Shown in pieces: positions 34,257 to 47,165 of a DNA stretch of 64,000 nt. The notes under the pieces were generated by a model, which was not told the DNA's origin, did not search any database, and saw only the letters and a list, made by a program, of their open reading frames with translations. Position 1 is the stretch's first letter. Every line of letters begins with the position of its first letter. The DNA is taken from the NCBI GenBank assembly GCA_018350325.1, contig JAEVLN010000021.1, positions 930,001 to 994,000 of the forward strand. Direction: 5' to 3'. The position numbers and the translations under genes are program-made. The stretch is from Globodera rostochiensis (taxonomy: Eukaryota; Nematoda; Chromadorea; Rhabditida; Heteroderidae).

Positions 34257-37019
34257 GAAACTTAGAAACAGAATATATTAACATTTGCTAATTATATTCA
34301 CTTAAAAAACTAAAATAGTATTAATGGGGGGCGGGAGTGCCCTTCCTCAAAATATTCCTAAAAGATTATTGATAAAATTTTACAAATCATAGTGGGAATT
34401 GACAAGTAAAAAATAAATTTGTTCTTTTTAAATGTAGAAAATTTTTATAGTTTATGCAAATATTGGATAAAATAAAATCAAAAATAATTATAAATTGAAT
34501 ATATAAAAAAGATTAATAAATGAATAAAAAAACTCTTATATTAAATTTCACAAAAATATAAACATATTGAATTTAACTTTGGTTAAATTATTGTTGGATT
34601 TAATTTTAGATTTATGGTTTATCATTTAAATTTTCAACTTCTTTTACAATAAAAAAATTTTTTAATTGATTTAACAAGACGTTAATAAAATAATTTCATT
34701 TTTATCATTGGATTCGTTGTTTAAAAAGGTTAATAAATCTGTTATGGGTATTTTTTAAATTATGTTTATCATTTTAACTTTTTTTGCTTTTGTATTTAAT
34801 TTAAAAACCATAAAATTTAAATACACCAAGCATTAATTGTAACAACTTTACAGTAAAGCGTATCATAATATTGCTTTCTTAGGGATTGAGTTTAATAACC
34901 AAATGTTTTAAATTTTTCAAAAATTGATTATTTGGTGTTTTTTGGTCTGATATTTATTGAATATTTGTAATTTAAGGGTATATAATTTAGGATTTTGATT
35001 TAATACGATGTGTTCCAGTTTGTGCGTCTTGCAAGGTTCAGTTCCATTGGTGGAGTGCTCCGCTTGCGTTGGCGCCCACTATATTGCTTTGTACGTTTGT
35101 AGGTTTATAAAATTTGCATTCAATTTTGAACATTTCCACTGACACTTATTTGTATGATAAAACTTGTGTCTTTGTTTCTATATTGTAAATATTTCAAAGA
35201 CATTTTTATTTTAAGTTTTTGTTGATTTCCAGTGAGATTTAATAATAGTAATAATATATCTTTATTGTTTAAGAGAATTTTAAAAAAAAAAAAAAGATTT
35301 TTTTCATTAATTTTTCATATTAAGATAATTAAAGTTTTATTGTTTAATTTCAAGTTTTATCATATTTTAGCCTTTAAGCTTTAAATTTAATATACTGGTA
35401 AAATAACTTTAAATTAATAAACTTACTATCCAATTTGGGCTTAATATATTAGCATACGGCAAACATTATATTTTTATTTGTTTGTCTCTACTTTAATGCC
35501 GTTAGGTTGCTTTTTTTATTAACATACTTATTCTAATACAAAGGCCTTGTAGTCTTAAAATTTTGGTTTGTTTTATATCTTAAAAATTCAAATAAAATGA
35601 TTCAAAAAATCGCAATCTGGTCTATATGTAAAGCTTTACTATTTTAATATAGGTATTATGCTCATATTAGCTATTTATTTATTTTGCATAAATATATTTT
35701 TTTTATTTCAATATATTTCCAATTTTATATTTTTGGATTTGGGGGTAGAGACGAAAACATAGTAATGGCAATATTCAGTTGTTTGAGAAAAAATTTATAC
35801 TAAATAATAAATTAGCTACTAAGCAGATTTGAAAAAATTAAGTGACGATTTCTATTTTAAATAATCAATTTACGTTGGATACAGTGGGTAAATTTTTAAA
35901 CACGCCAATTGAATTTTAAAAAGAATATTTCAGTACAAACAGCTATGATTTAACTGCATAAAATATAATAAGAAGGCAATTATCAATCCCCAGGAGAAGG
36001 GGTGAATCGGTGTAACCCGTTTAAATAAAAATATTAGGCGATTAAATCATTAAAATATTTGCCGACATATCAATAGTAAAAACGAACCTTAGGTTTAATT
36101 ACTCAACACCTAGTTGTTTCTATTTATTTGATAAGTAATATGTAAAATCGATTAAAATTTTATTGATTATTATTTATACATAAAGTTTCAATTTTATCTT
36201 ATGCTAATTTTTTTAAACCTAAAAATTTAAGAACCACATTGGTCTAAAAGATTGACGAATATTTGACACCAGTTATTTTTGTCCATTGTTGCATCAAAAT
36301 TAATATGCTCTTTGGACAAGCACATTCCACATTTTATCGGTCAAAAATAATACCAATAATTTTTAAATAAAAAATAACTAGGAAACTAAAATATTAGTAA
36401 ATAAAGTTATAAAATTTTAAAAAATCACAAAAAAAGTATCAAAGCCAATACCAAAGAATTAAAAGCATAAAAGAGGCAAAAAAAGAGGAACAATTACAAT
36501 TATTGAAAAGTTTTGAGGTATAATGAAAAAAAGATTTGGCTTAATCAGTTACATAAAAATGTATTAAGATATTCGCCAAAACGTTAATCAACCATTGATT
36601 TTTTTGATTTTGCTGTTGAAGGTTGTATATTTTAGTTACAAGTTTTATTTATTATTATTTTAAAATAATTACTTTTTATTACTGAGTTGTTTGAAAATGG
36701 ATTTTTTTTAAAGTTTATCTTTTCTTAATCAGATAATTTCCATTGCGCCATGTGAAAAATTTAAGAGAAATGGTTTTAAAATTTTGTTACTTTTTAAAAA
36801 CTTTGGAATAAATAAACATTATAATTGTTTTAAGCTGGCCGCACGTGTACGTACGGGGCTCATTGTAGCATGTCCACCCGTTTGCAGTCCCGTCGTCTAT
36901 TAGGGAGCAAATTCGGTTTTCCATAATGATTTTTTTTGATTAATTTATTTATAATTTGTGCAAGACGCTTTTATTTATAGCAATTTTTTTATTTATATAC
37001 TAGTTTTATTTGATCCTTT
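34257..37019. other. AT desert
   Basis: Islands near 35010-35090 and 36835-36915 have no convincing frame. Nothing else seen. Confidence 0.45.
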
Positions 37020-37080
37020 TGACGATGAATGATCGAAGACAGAGCAGTAACCAGTGAGCCATGCCGGCACGAGTGGGGGG
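37020..37080 (-). repeat. tRNA-like A-box relic
   Basis: The minus strand reads CATGGCTCACTGGTTACTGC, close to a tRNA A box (TRGCNNAGYNGG). A TTCGATCAT follows too early for a normal B box. Probably a decayed tRNA-derived SINE. Confidence 0.3.
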
Positions 37081-38208
37081 ATTATATTCTTTGTTCCTGT
37101 GATAACATTTCCATATTATGTTTTATTTCATTTCCAGTCAATGATTCCAATGTGCAGTTTCTTGACTTTTTTATATTTTCTTTAGGTTAATTCTAACTTT
37201 TTTCAAAATAAATTTGTTGGTTTTTTTTCGCTTTTTTATACATTTTTGTAAATCGACCCAATTATATTTTTCAAAAATGATTTTTTTAGTATATGTATTT
37301 GAAGTATTCAATGAAAAAAAATATAAAATTTTGTTATATTGCATTGGCTTAAATATGTAGGATTCTTAATTTCTCGTGGTATATACCTAATCCACAACAT
37401 TTAAGTAAAGTTTTATCGATCCAAATAATTTAAGATTCTTTATAAAGATAGTATAATTTTTTGTAGTTTGGTTTTTGAAACTTTGATGTATTTCTATTTT
37501 TATAATTAATTTTGTTGAGTTTGATTGCACTAAACCGCAATAAAATTTAAAATCTTATGCTAAAAAAAATTTGGTTTCATAATGAATTCTTTTTTGATTA
37601 ATTTATTTATAATTTATGCAAGACGCTTTTATTTAAAACAATTTTTTTTATATTTATAGCAAGGCTATTTATTTATTTGCTATTATTTTCAAGTATTTAT
37701 CTCATTATCTGAGCCAGACTTATCTGTAATTTTTTTTAGAATGGATATGATAATTGAATATTTGAATTTTTCTAATTATTGCAATTTAATCACATATCGA
37801 AATTTTTGGTTAATTCTGATTCACTTGTTTGCCCGACTTTTTTTTTAAGTTTCGGCTTGGTGTAGTTATTAAAAGTGAAATTGGCTTCGTTACAATGCGA
37901 TTACTAAAGAAAACATATAACGATAAAAGACACAAAATTATTATAATTCGATTTTGTAAATAAACTCAAGAAACTATTTAGACTCAACAAAAACTACTGT
38001 ACAAAGGCAATAAAAAATTTATAATAATAAAGTTATAACAGTATATTAAAATAATGATGTTTGAAATTCTTTAATAAAATTTAAATAAAAAATATTAGAC
38101 ATACATATTGATAAAAATTAAAATAATTCAAAACTCTTTATTTAAAAAAACAGTATAATAAAAAATAAAATACAATATTTTTCTGGAAATATTGCGGCTT
38201 ATATTGAT
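37081..38208. other. AT desert
   Basis: No supportable feature. Confidence 0.5.
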
Positions 38209-38283
38209 ATGCCTACTCGCTTACCCAACGAATTATTAGCCGAAATTGCCCTCGTTCTCCCTCTTAATTTAAATTTAAATTAA
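38209..38283 (+). CDS. Short F-box-like open frame
   Basis: ATG at 38209 starts a 24-codon frame MPTRLPNELLAEIALVLP... ending TAA 38281-38283. LPNELLAEI fits the first helix of an F-box (substrate adaptor for SCF ubiquitin ligases). The rest of the domain is absent, and the frame dissolves into L/N codons. Either an exon with a missed donor or a relic. Confidence 0.3.
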   Translation: MPTRLPNELLAEIALVLPLNLNLN

Positions 38284-41200
38284 AAAAACAAAATCTAAAA
38301 TGTTGTTAACATAAAAATAATTTTGTTTTTTGTCTTTTAGCTGATCTCTTTTTGCTGTTCTGATCGGAGTTGGATGAATCAATTTTGCATTTTTTTTTTG
38401 GTATGCGGAGTTGGAAATGAAAACGTTTCCGACTACTAACTCTACTTAGAACAAAAAAATACATTTATCTCTGTCTCTAACTAAAGCTGAATTTTTTTGT
38501 ATTAAATGTAAAGTACATTAAAGAAAAAATTAAAAATATATGCCAATTTAATTATAAAATGATAAATAATATGCATTGTATGAAAATAATAAATATTTAA
38601 TCGCAATCTCACCCAATTGGTTGTATGTTTGAAACAAAAAAAAGAAATAATTAAAAGTTGGACAGTTTTGCAAACCGAAGTAAACAAAAATGCATCAAAA
38701 GCAAAAATAAAAACTAATTAAAGTCTCTGATGTTTGACAATTATGTTGAGAAAATGACGCAATGAAAGATTTATTTTGTATTAAAATAAATTAAATGTAC
38801 CTTGTCAAAATTCTCAATGTATTAAAAATTTTATTTAAAAAATGATTTCCAAAAATCAGTAACAAATGATTATCTTAGAAATTTAACAAGCACATTAAGC
38901 AGCATAAAAGAAGAATATAGCTTAAGCAAATACAAGTAAGTACTCACTCAGTGTGATTGCGCCTTCTTTTAACAAGTCGCATTAAAAGCTAACAATAAAG
39001 ATGTTGAATTTTATATAAAAGATTTAAATTAATTAAATAAACATATTGATACTATAATCAATTTATATTTATCAAACGAGAAGGCGACGACATCATCATT
39101 AACTTCAATCTTTGGATACATTTTATTTTTAGGGATATTCAACTTTAAAACCTTCTTTTAATAAACTTTTTGTCTAGTGTTTTTAGATCATAACTAATGT
39201 ATTGAATAAAAAAAATGGGACGACAAGACCAATTGGCCACAAAATTGTGAAGAGTGAATGCTCTGCGCCCCGCAAGAAAAAATCAATCAGTCGATTTTTC
39301 CGGGGGGGGGGGGTGGCGCCAGCTCCACCTTCTTTATTTATTTTAAACATTCATTCAACAAATCAATGTTCGCATCAAATTGTAAATTAATTACAGATTA
39401 GGCAAATACTGGGCTAAGAATAGCTAATCTTTCATTTATTTACTTATTTAATTACCCACCTCATTTAAGTTTATTTTGTTAATTCAGTTTTTAAATTATT
39501 TTTTTTTGAAAGTTTTTATTTATTAACGTTTGTTTATGACAAAAAAATTATATACTCTAGGTAAATGTTCCAATAATATATACAAATAACTTTTTCATAA
39601 TTCTTTGATCGTCCTTCATAAATAAGACAATACCTATTTACCAATCTGAAAAAATAAAAATAAAAACTACTTTTTTTTGGTGTATGAAATACGAAAAAAG
39701 TTTTTTAATGCATAAATAAAAGAGGACATAGCATTAAAAGGAGAGGAAAGCGAAACAATTGGTTTGACTTGCATTTAAAATATTGTTGCTAAGCACTAAA
39801 ATTATAAAAAATTCACTGTTATTAGATTAATTTCCGTTTGTTTATTGGTATAAAATGAAAAATAATTTTACAATTAACAAAATACCAATTAATTCTATAA
39901 ACATAATATGATATAAAATAATCTTTAATATAACTATTGACAAACACAAATATTACACAATTTAAAGGATGTAAATTTTTAATGAAGTTTTACAAAAGAC
40001 CCAAAATTAATTGTGCCTAAATTTGGAGTCTGCTGTCATCCGTAGTGAAAGAACGAGACGAATCAACATTTGAGGAATTAAACACATCCCAAATAAGGTT
40101 TTAAAATGTCAACAAATACAATATGACAAATTAAAACAAAATTTATTTTTTTCGCATAAAATTAAATTCTAAAGGTGTATAATTCATTAGACTTTAAAAA
40201 AGATTGATAAATGTAGATAAAAAATTATTACGCACATTTAATTCTCAGAAACATAAATGTCGCGCCAAAATTTTTGTCAAATAATTATAGAAAACATTTC
40301 TTCACAAAAAACATCGATATAAATAAAAAGGCAATTAATAAAAATTTAATCAAATTAAGTTCTCAAAAAATTCTTCGCTCTATTGTTTAAATAAAGTTTA
40401 AACATTTTGAACAAAATCCCTCAAATTAAAAGTATTATTTAATTACAGTTAAGGCAAAATGATTTACATTTGTGCCTTCATGATATCACAATTACGAGCA
40501 GTTGTTAAAATTTAATTTTTTTTTAGTGAAAAATTTTTATCTCCGTCAATAATATGTTTTATTCATAAAACTTTCAATTTAAGTCCCCTGGGTCCTAGGA
40601 ATCGCGTTCACTCTTCTGTCAGGCACGTCAGGCGTTGGTCGTTATCTCCCACTCCAAACAATTGCGAATCTGAACGTTGAGCAGGACATTAACCTGACTT
40701 CAAAGTTTTAAAATTCAAGAGAGTAAGAAGAAATTTAATCACCAAAAATTCAACCTAAAGCCCAAAATCATGAAGTAATATATTTATTTTCAAAAATAAA
40801 CTAATTTTAAAGAAAACAATATGGACATTTTTATAAAAATACTAAGTTGTATATAAAAAAGGTGATTGTTATGATATAACTTATTATTGTTTTCTTTCAG
40901 TTTAACTAATAGAGTATTCATTTTTAATAAGAATATAATAAATTGAAGTTTCAAAATTTGAATTACTTGATAAAACAAAAATTATCTTAAATTTCAAACA
41001 AATGTACCATAATTTTCTGTTGTTAGCTCAAGAGCGAAAGATTTCAATCAAATCTTTTATTACTAAAAAACAAAGATGAAAATCTTAAAAAACTGTAGTT
41101 TTTTGAAAAAATAACAATAATAAACTAAAATTATTATATACATTTTGCCCTTGATTAAAGTTGAACTCAAATATTAATAAACCATGGGCTCATGTCCAAC

Positions 41201-42927
41201 GAATGTGGCAATAATTAAAAAACTAACCATAAATTTGCTTAGGGATAATGAGATTAGCGGTGGACACACGCCTTTATTATTTTCTACTGTTGTCTTCAAA
41301 GCGGCATGAGTATAAATTAACCAAAATTCAACTCCAACAACAAATTATAAAAAAATCAAGGTCTGAATCGTTAAATCTTTTTGTAATAAAACCCAAACAT
41401 ATATTTGATATAAAATCGTAATTCGGAGTTTAATATAAAATCAATTTTAACGTGAGTCTGCAATAAAAACTAAAATTTAGAAAACAAATAAAATATGCAT
41501 AAACAATTAAATTAAAAAGCATCCTAATGTTCATAGCTACTTGGAACCTTTAAATATAAAAAGTAATATAATTATATTTAACATTTGAACTTCTTAAAAT
41601 TATTGCAAACTTACGAATGTTGGTATAATATTGATACAAGAGATAAAAATTTATTTATTAGTCTCATTGTTAGAAAATAAATAAATATAACAAGCGATCA
41701 GAAGAATATTAAAAAAATATCGTTTATAAAATTTTCTGTTGGGCGGGCCTGGCTCAGTACGACGACGCCGCCTTTATCGAATAAATGCAGTTAGCAAAAA
41801 TGTGAATTAGCATATACCTTTTTCAACAATTTTGATAATTAAATATTTAAAATTCGTTAAATACCACCAGTTATCTTTTTAATGTTTATTTTATTTATTA
41901 AGTCTTGAATATTGTTATATTATTATTCATTTTGAAATTGTAAATTGAACGAATTTAATTTCGTTGATTTCTTTTTTGCTTTAAAATAAAAAACAATTAA
42001 TACCAGTCGGGCCTGTCTTAATTTTTGGTTTACAAATTTAACATTTAAAGTTTGATTCTTAAAATTGCGGACATCTGTTTTAACTATTTAAAATTTTTCA
42101 ATAATTTTTATTAATTATTGTGTATTCTTCAAACCATTGATAGTTGAATTTAAATGTGGTTTTGGCAAATTAAGTAGATGGCGACAATGATTTTTTTGTG
42201 ATAAAATTTTACTTTCCAAATTGCAATTAAAGGTGTTTTTAACAAAAAATAAAAATACTTGAATTTTTTAAAAATAATTGTATTGCCGCAAACAATTGAT
42301 TAAACATTCTTTTTATTTTTTATGTAGATTTTTTCAAAATTTTGGAACTTGAATGCTTTTTATTGAAATTTAAATAAAAGAGTAAATTTAATTACCGCGT
42401 TTTATTTAATATTTTAATTTTAATTTATAATTGCATATTTCATAAATTTTTATTAAATTAAACAAACAATAAATATTCGGAATGCTTAGGAGACGAGGTG
42501 GAGCTACAAGTAGAAAGAATCACCGTTTTTTTTAAAACAATAAAAATAAATTAAAAAACATGCTGTATTTTGAATGGTTAAATGAAAACATAACAAAAAT
42601 CTATTAAATTATTGAAAATCTATCAAAACACATATAACAATAAAAGGCAGTGTTTTTTAGTTTTGCTTTCAAAAAATTTCAATAGAACACTAAAAAAAGT
42701 AGATTCATAATAAAAATAATAACAATTAAGCAAAACCAATAAATTCAATAATACGATATTTTAAATATATAAATTTCTTTAAAAAATCAAGTAAATGTAA
42801 AATATCAAGAAATCAAAAATAAATAAAATAATCTTTATGCAAAATTTTATTGAAAGATAAATATTCTAAACGGTTTAATCAGAAATTTAACACATACTGG
42901 TGAAATTGATTCCAAAACATAAATAAA
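38284..42927. other. AT desert
   Basis: G13 run and GC-rich patch at about 39300-39335. Islands near 40590-40690 (GTCAGGCACGTCAGGCG direct repeat), 41205-41275, 41735-41785 and 42480-42520. No gene supportable. Confidence 0.45.
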
Positions 42928-43044
42928 TCAAAACCACAGTTGTGGGATTTCCGAACGTTCCAGGAAGTGGTAATGCGTAACCATATCGGGCACGTCGACA
43001 ATGCGTTAAACTCCATGCGTGAGCAGCCTGACGGCATCGTCAAC
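42928..43044 (-). pseudogene. Exon relic with one in-frame stop
   Basis: After an acceptor-like CCTATGTTGCAG, the minus strand reads VDDAVRLLTHGV, a TAA, then RIVDVPDMVTHYHFLERSEI and PQLWF before a stop. Having protein-like composition on both sides of one stop suggests a mutated exon. The plus strand is also open here (QLWDFRTFQEVVMRNHIG...), so strand is not certain. No family recognised. Confidence 0.3.
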
Positions 43045-44825
43045 CTGCAACATAGGAATTAAATTGTTACTCGGATATATAAAAATATATTAATTTATCT
43101 CATGACCAGGTGAGCAAACGTTATATAATAAATTCTCAGTTATATAATTTTTAAAAAGGAATAAATGATAAATAATTGATGCATAAAATGAAAAATCAAA
43201 ACGTGTTTAAATAATTTGAACAAAAAAGTTTCGATCATTAAAATTTTCTTTTAATATACAAAATCTTGGTATTTTCTATCACAACTGATATCGTTAAATA
43301 AATTTTATTTATGCTCTGATTTCAATCTCTTTAGTTTGAATATAAAATATTTCATATAGAAGTTTTTTATCTCTAATTTATATTTTTTAATTATAAAAGA
43401 AACTCCATTTCATGCATATGCTTAAATAAAAACAATAATAACCATTATAAATTCGATAATTTCAACACAGCTTAAATTATTAATGAGTTGGCGCAGTAGA
43501 ATAAAACGCTTATAGAAAAAATTATAATAAACGAAAAATAAAATCTGTCTTTGACAGTGATTAAAATTAACAAAAGTAATTAAGAATAATTTTGCCGGGC
43601 TAACTTTTTCACCGCAGCACCGGCTGCGGCCCTCAGACATCAGCAGCCGTATAATCCCAACTAAAACATTAAAACCAATTAATAAAATAAATAAAGCGCG
43701 TACTGGCTTGTTAAATTGTTAATTATGCTAATTTGATATTAAAAAAATATATATTTACATTTATGAAAATAAACAAATTTTCAACGCAAAAGAACTTCCT
43801 GGATTATAAGTTATTAGTAGCAAAATATTATCATTAAATAATAAGATGGACACCGAACCATAATGCAAAACTGCGGAGTTCGCACCGTGTTTAAAAGATT
43901 TAAAGTGCAACATCTTAACCACAAGCTATTTTCATATTAAAATAATAATTTACAACTTAAAAATTTTATTTTAAAATTTTAATTCTTTTTGCAACTATTA
44001 TCAACCCAAAGAATGAATAAGTAGCAAAATTAGTTCAAGGTCATTCGCACATGGGAAACTGCTCCGTAGAAAAGAAAAGACGTTGCGGTAATTAATCTTT
44101 TCTTAAAATTAAATAATAATTTGCTAAAATTTTTCAATCGAATAAATATGAAGTAAAAAATGATAATCATCATTTTTATAAATTGGAAGGAAAAAATCAA
44201 CTAAAATATGGACTTTAATAATTTATTTAAGAATCATAAAACTAGATATCATAAAGCCAAAAATCTAAGGAATTTGAGAACTATGTTAAACCGATAATTT
44301 TTGTTAATATTCAAAGCCTGTCAAAATACATAAAAGCAAGACACTTTTAAAATGATAACAAAATTTTAAGTTATTTTTTTAAATCTTTTTGCAAATACTA
44401 ACTAACATTTAAAGGTTTAAGCGTGAGCACATCGCCAATCTTGAGGAAGTTTGTACTTTTTGATTAGAAGCAACGCACTGCCATTTAGTTTGGGCAATAC
44501 ATTTTATTAATTCAATTAAATTACTACAATATAAGTAAATTGCCATTGCTACTCTTATCGATGATAAAATTTTTTGCATTAAATCAAATGCGTATAAGCA
44601 TAAATTATCAAAAACTTAATAAAAAAACAAAAAATCAAAAGACTAACCCAATTGCCGTACTGCCCCGAAAGTAAAAATAAACAAGAAACATTTATGTGTA
44701 AATAAATTAAACAAAAAAATAAGTCTTTACATTATTGAATTAATTACAAAATCTTTGTAATATTTTAATATGAGCTTTTAAATGTAACAATTATGCAGTT
44801 ATTAAAACCATCAAACTAACTAAGA
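43045..44825. other. AT desert
   Basis: Islands near 43595-43655 (minus frame with MSEGRSRCCGEKVSPAKL), 43850-43920, 44045-44090 and 44415-44450. None is a clear gene. Confidence 0.4.
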
Positions 44826-45032
44826 TTGCCGATGATAATATCCGTTGTTTGGTCGTGTTCAATCCAGCTGAAGTGGTTCGGCGCGTATGTGTATTGCTTA
44901 TACAGGGACCCCTTTCAGGCTTGGTGGGATGAGGATGCGGAAAGCCAATCTTCAATGCCCGCTCCTATCTTCTGTATTCCCTATTGCAAAATGTATTGGA
45001 TAAAAATTATCTGGCATAAAAAACCCTTATAA
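44826..45032 (+). CDS. Exon-like open frame, unrecognised
   Basis: A 68-codon frame from ATG with WFGAYVYCLYRDPFQAWWDE and SQSSMPAPIFCIPYC. A second plus frame across the same island (CLVVFNPAEVVRRVCVLLIQ) looks equally protein-like, so the reading frame is undecided. Base composition is well above the surroundings. Confidence 0.25.
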   Translation: MPMIISVVWSCSIQLKWFGAYVYCLYRDPFQAWWDEDAESQSSMPAPIFCIPYCKMYWIKIIWHKKPL

Positions 45033-45350
45033 TACTACAATAAACTTATTAGCGCTAATAAAGATTAAATAAATAAATTAAATAAATAAAAATAATAATT
45101 CATAAATAAAAATTTGACATTCCAAGGAAATATGTCTAGACATTAATAAATTTTAATAATATTAAAATATATAAAAATTACAGGTGAGAATAAATTAAGT
45201 TTTAAACCTAAATTAAAATGGGAATTTTTTAACTTAAATATTATGTATTATATTAAATTTAATCATATCCCGCACAGTAAAATTATCAGTTATACTTGAG
45301 ATGTTATTATATTTCATTGGATGCTGGGATTACCGTATTCCAATTTTTAA

Positions 45351-45466
45351 ACAATTCCACATGAGAAGCTTTGCGCTCTACCTAACGAAATAATGGTCCA
45401 GTTGCAGTCGCCATTATTGAATAAAGCTAGTGAAATAAACTGTTTAACCTTTCATGCATTTTTGTC
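45351..45466 (+). CDS. F-box-like exon with donor
   Basis: Open frame containing HEKLCALPNEIMVQLQSPLL then NKASEINCLTFHAFL, ending at a strong donor TTTTTGTC|GTGAGT (45467). LPNEIM is F-box-like and the spacing to later hydrophobics is plausible. No upstream acceptor or downstream exon could be fixed, so this may be an isolated relic. Confidence 0.33.
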
Positions 45467-46494
45467 GTGAGTAAAAATTTAACAAAAATAATAGTTAAAT
45501 TTAAAAATTAAAATAATAGACCAAACAAAGGTGTAAGGTAAAGGGTTCTTTAATCTAATGAAAACATAATAAAGTAATTATTATTTAAATGAAAGTATAT
45601 GGTGAAAATTATTCATTTAAACTTTTGAAGAAAAATCAGAACAGCAATAAATTCAAAACTTGTTTTATAATATTAAAAAAAACAAACCAACCTTATGGAT
45701 TAATAAAACAACAACTTGTATTTTTAACTGCCATCAAGGCAGCTTTTTGGATTCACGATCTAATCTCTCACTTATTATGGAAAAAGAAGTCAACCACGAC
45801 CGCAGCTGAGATGAACAAAATCAATTAGATAAATAAAAGTACCAACCGTAATAAAATTTATTTTAAATATTTTCACATAAACTAAGAACTAATGCAATTA
45901 TGCAAAACAAAGAAAAAAACAACAATAAATTCACAAAATGAGTAAAAACATATGAAATGAATATGGAAATATGAATTTATTTACTTATATTTGTAATACT
46001 TTTAATCATAGTTATAAACAAACAAATTTTTCTTAACTTTAAGCTGAGATTTGCATTTTAAAAACTCACCTCTAAACGCAAAATATTTCATTTTATATAA
46101 ATTAATAAATATATTTGAATATTCAAATTTGGACATTGGCGTAAAGAAGAACAATTAAAGAACATTGGGGAAAGCTCTCATCATATCAAATAAAAATTAT
46201 AAATTAAGATCAAATAAAAAACGAAGAATGTGCATAAAAAAGAAAGTGAAAAAAGTTGAATATAAATCGAAAGTGAAATGGGCAAATTCAGAATCCAAAG
46301 CAAAAAAGCAATGTATTAATAATCAAATTTATTTGAAACAAATAAGATCCATTTATTAAAAAAAAGCTTTTGAATGATATGATTTCAACCCGGATGGCAC
46401 GTGTTGCGTACAAACATTTATTAACCACAAATAAAATCCATTTATCGCGGGTAGCAGCTTTCCAAAAATAAATTTAAAAGCACCCGGTCGGGAC
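45467..46494. other. AT-rich stretch
   Basis: The frame at 45589-45828 becomes more protein-like only from 45715 (FLTAIKAAFWIHDLISHLLW). The K-rich frame at 46165-46359 is low complexity. No gene called. Confidence 0.35.
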
Positions 46495-46553
46495 GGGATT
46501 TTTGAAAAATGAAAAGTCCCGGTTTCGGGTACCCGAACCGGAACCGACACCTA
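46495..46553 (-). repeat. Orphan hAT-like terminus
   Basis: Read in reverse from 46553: TAGGTGTCGGTTCCGGTTCG followed by GGGTACCC and AAACCGGGAC. This is the same style of palindromic subterminal sequence as the three complete hATs, and similar to the end at 26170. No partner terminus found. Confidence 0.45.
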
Positions 46554-46640
46554 GTTGTGTGTTAAGTTCGAATCCGCTTGAGTGCAAGCATTACCTATTT
46601 AGCGTTTATCCTTTACTTACACAATCTTCCCCCAATTACA
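46554..46640 (+). repeat. tRNA-derived SINE relic, 3' part
   Basis: B-box-like AGTTCGAATCC at 46565-46575 within a stretch that aligns with 26237-26300 (GTTGTGTGTT, then the B box, then a pyrimidine-rich tail). The A-box half is replaced by the hAT-like terminus. Confidence 0.5.
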
Positions 46641-46878
46641 AAAATCTTTTAATAGTTATTAAATATTTTTTAATGCGAGCAAAACAAGAATTTTTGAAAT
46701 AATTCATCAATCTTCCTGAATTTTTGCTTCAATTCAATTTTCTTAACAAATATATTTAAATTTCAAAAATTTTCCGGACAACTCCACTGTTACGTAATTT
46801 TTTTTTTGAAACATTTTCTAAATTGAAGCAAAATGCTTTTGGTCGGGGTTTTGCCAGTTGAGGAATTTTGGATTTTTG

Positions 46879-47069
46879 CTTAGTCGACTAAATGTCGTCT
46901 CGACGAAATGTCGTTTTTTTCCTTCGTCGACAAAATCTCGTATTTTTTCTTAGTCGACGATATGTCGCGTCGACGAAATGTCGGTCGGTGAAGTGTCGTA
47001 TTTTGGCTTAGTCAACGAAATGTCGGATTTGGCTTAGTCGACGAAATGTCGCGTCGACGAAATGTCATC
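46879..47069. repeat. Tandem repeat of CTTAGTCGACGAAATGTCG
   Basis: About four to five copies of CTTAGTCGACGAAATGTCG and its companion CGTCGACGAAATGTCG, separated by short T-rich links. The unit contains the palindrome GTCGAC. Confidence 0.85.
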
Positions 47070-47084
47070 CTGCCCAGACAGCAT

Positions 47085-47165
47085 CTTCAGTCAGTCAATG
47101 GCATTGCCTGCAACACACAATCAATTTTTGATATTTTGTGTCTACTTTTTTTCATTCAACCTCAC
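47085..47165. repeat. Dispersed repeat copy B
   Basis: Homologous to 24466-24570 and directly adjoining the GTCGACGAAATGTCG array. Confidence 0.65.

Noticed and set aside
46165..46359. Lysine-rich 64-codon frame
   Set aside because: A-rich low complexity with no supporting signals.
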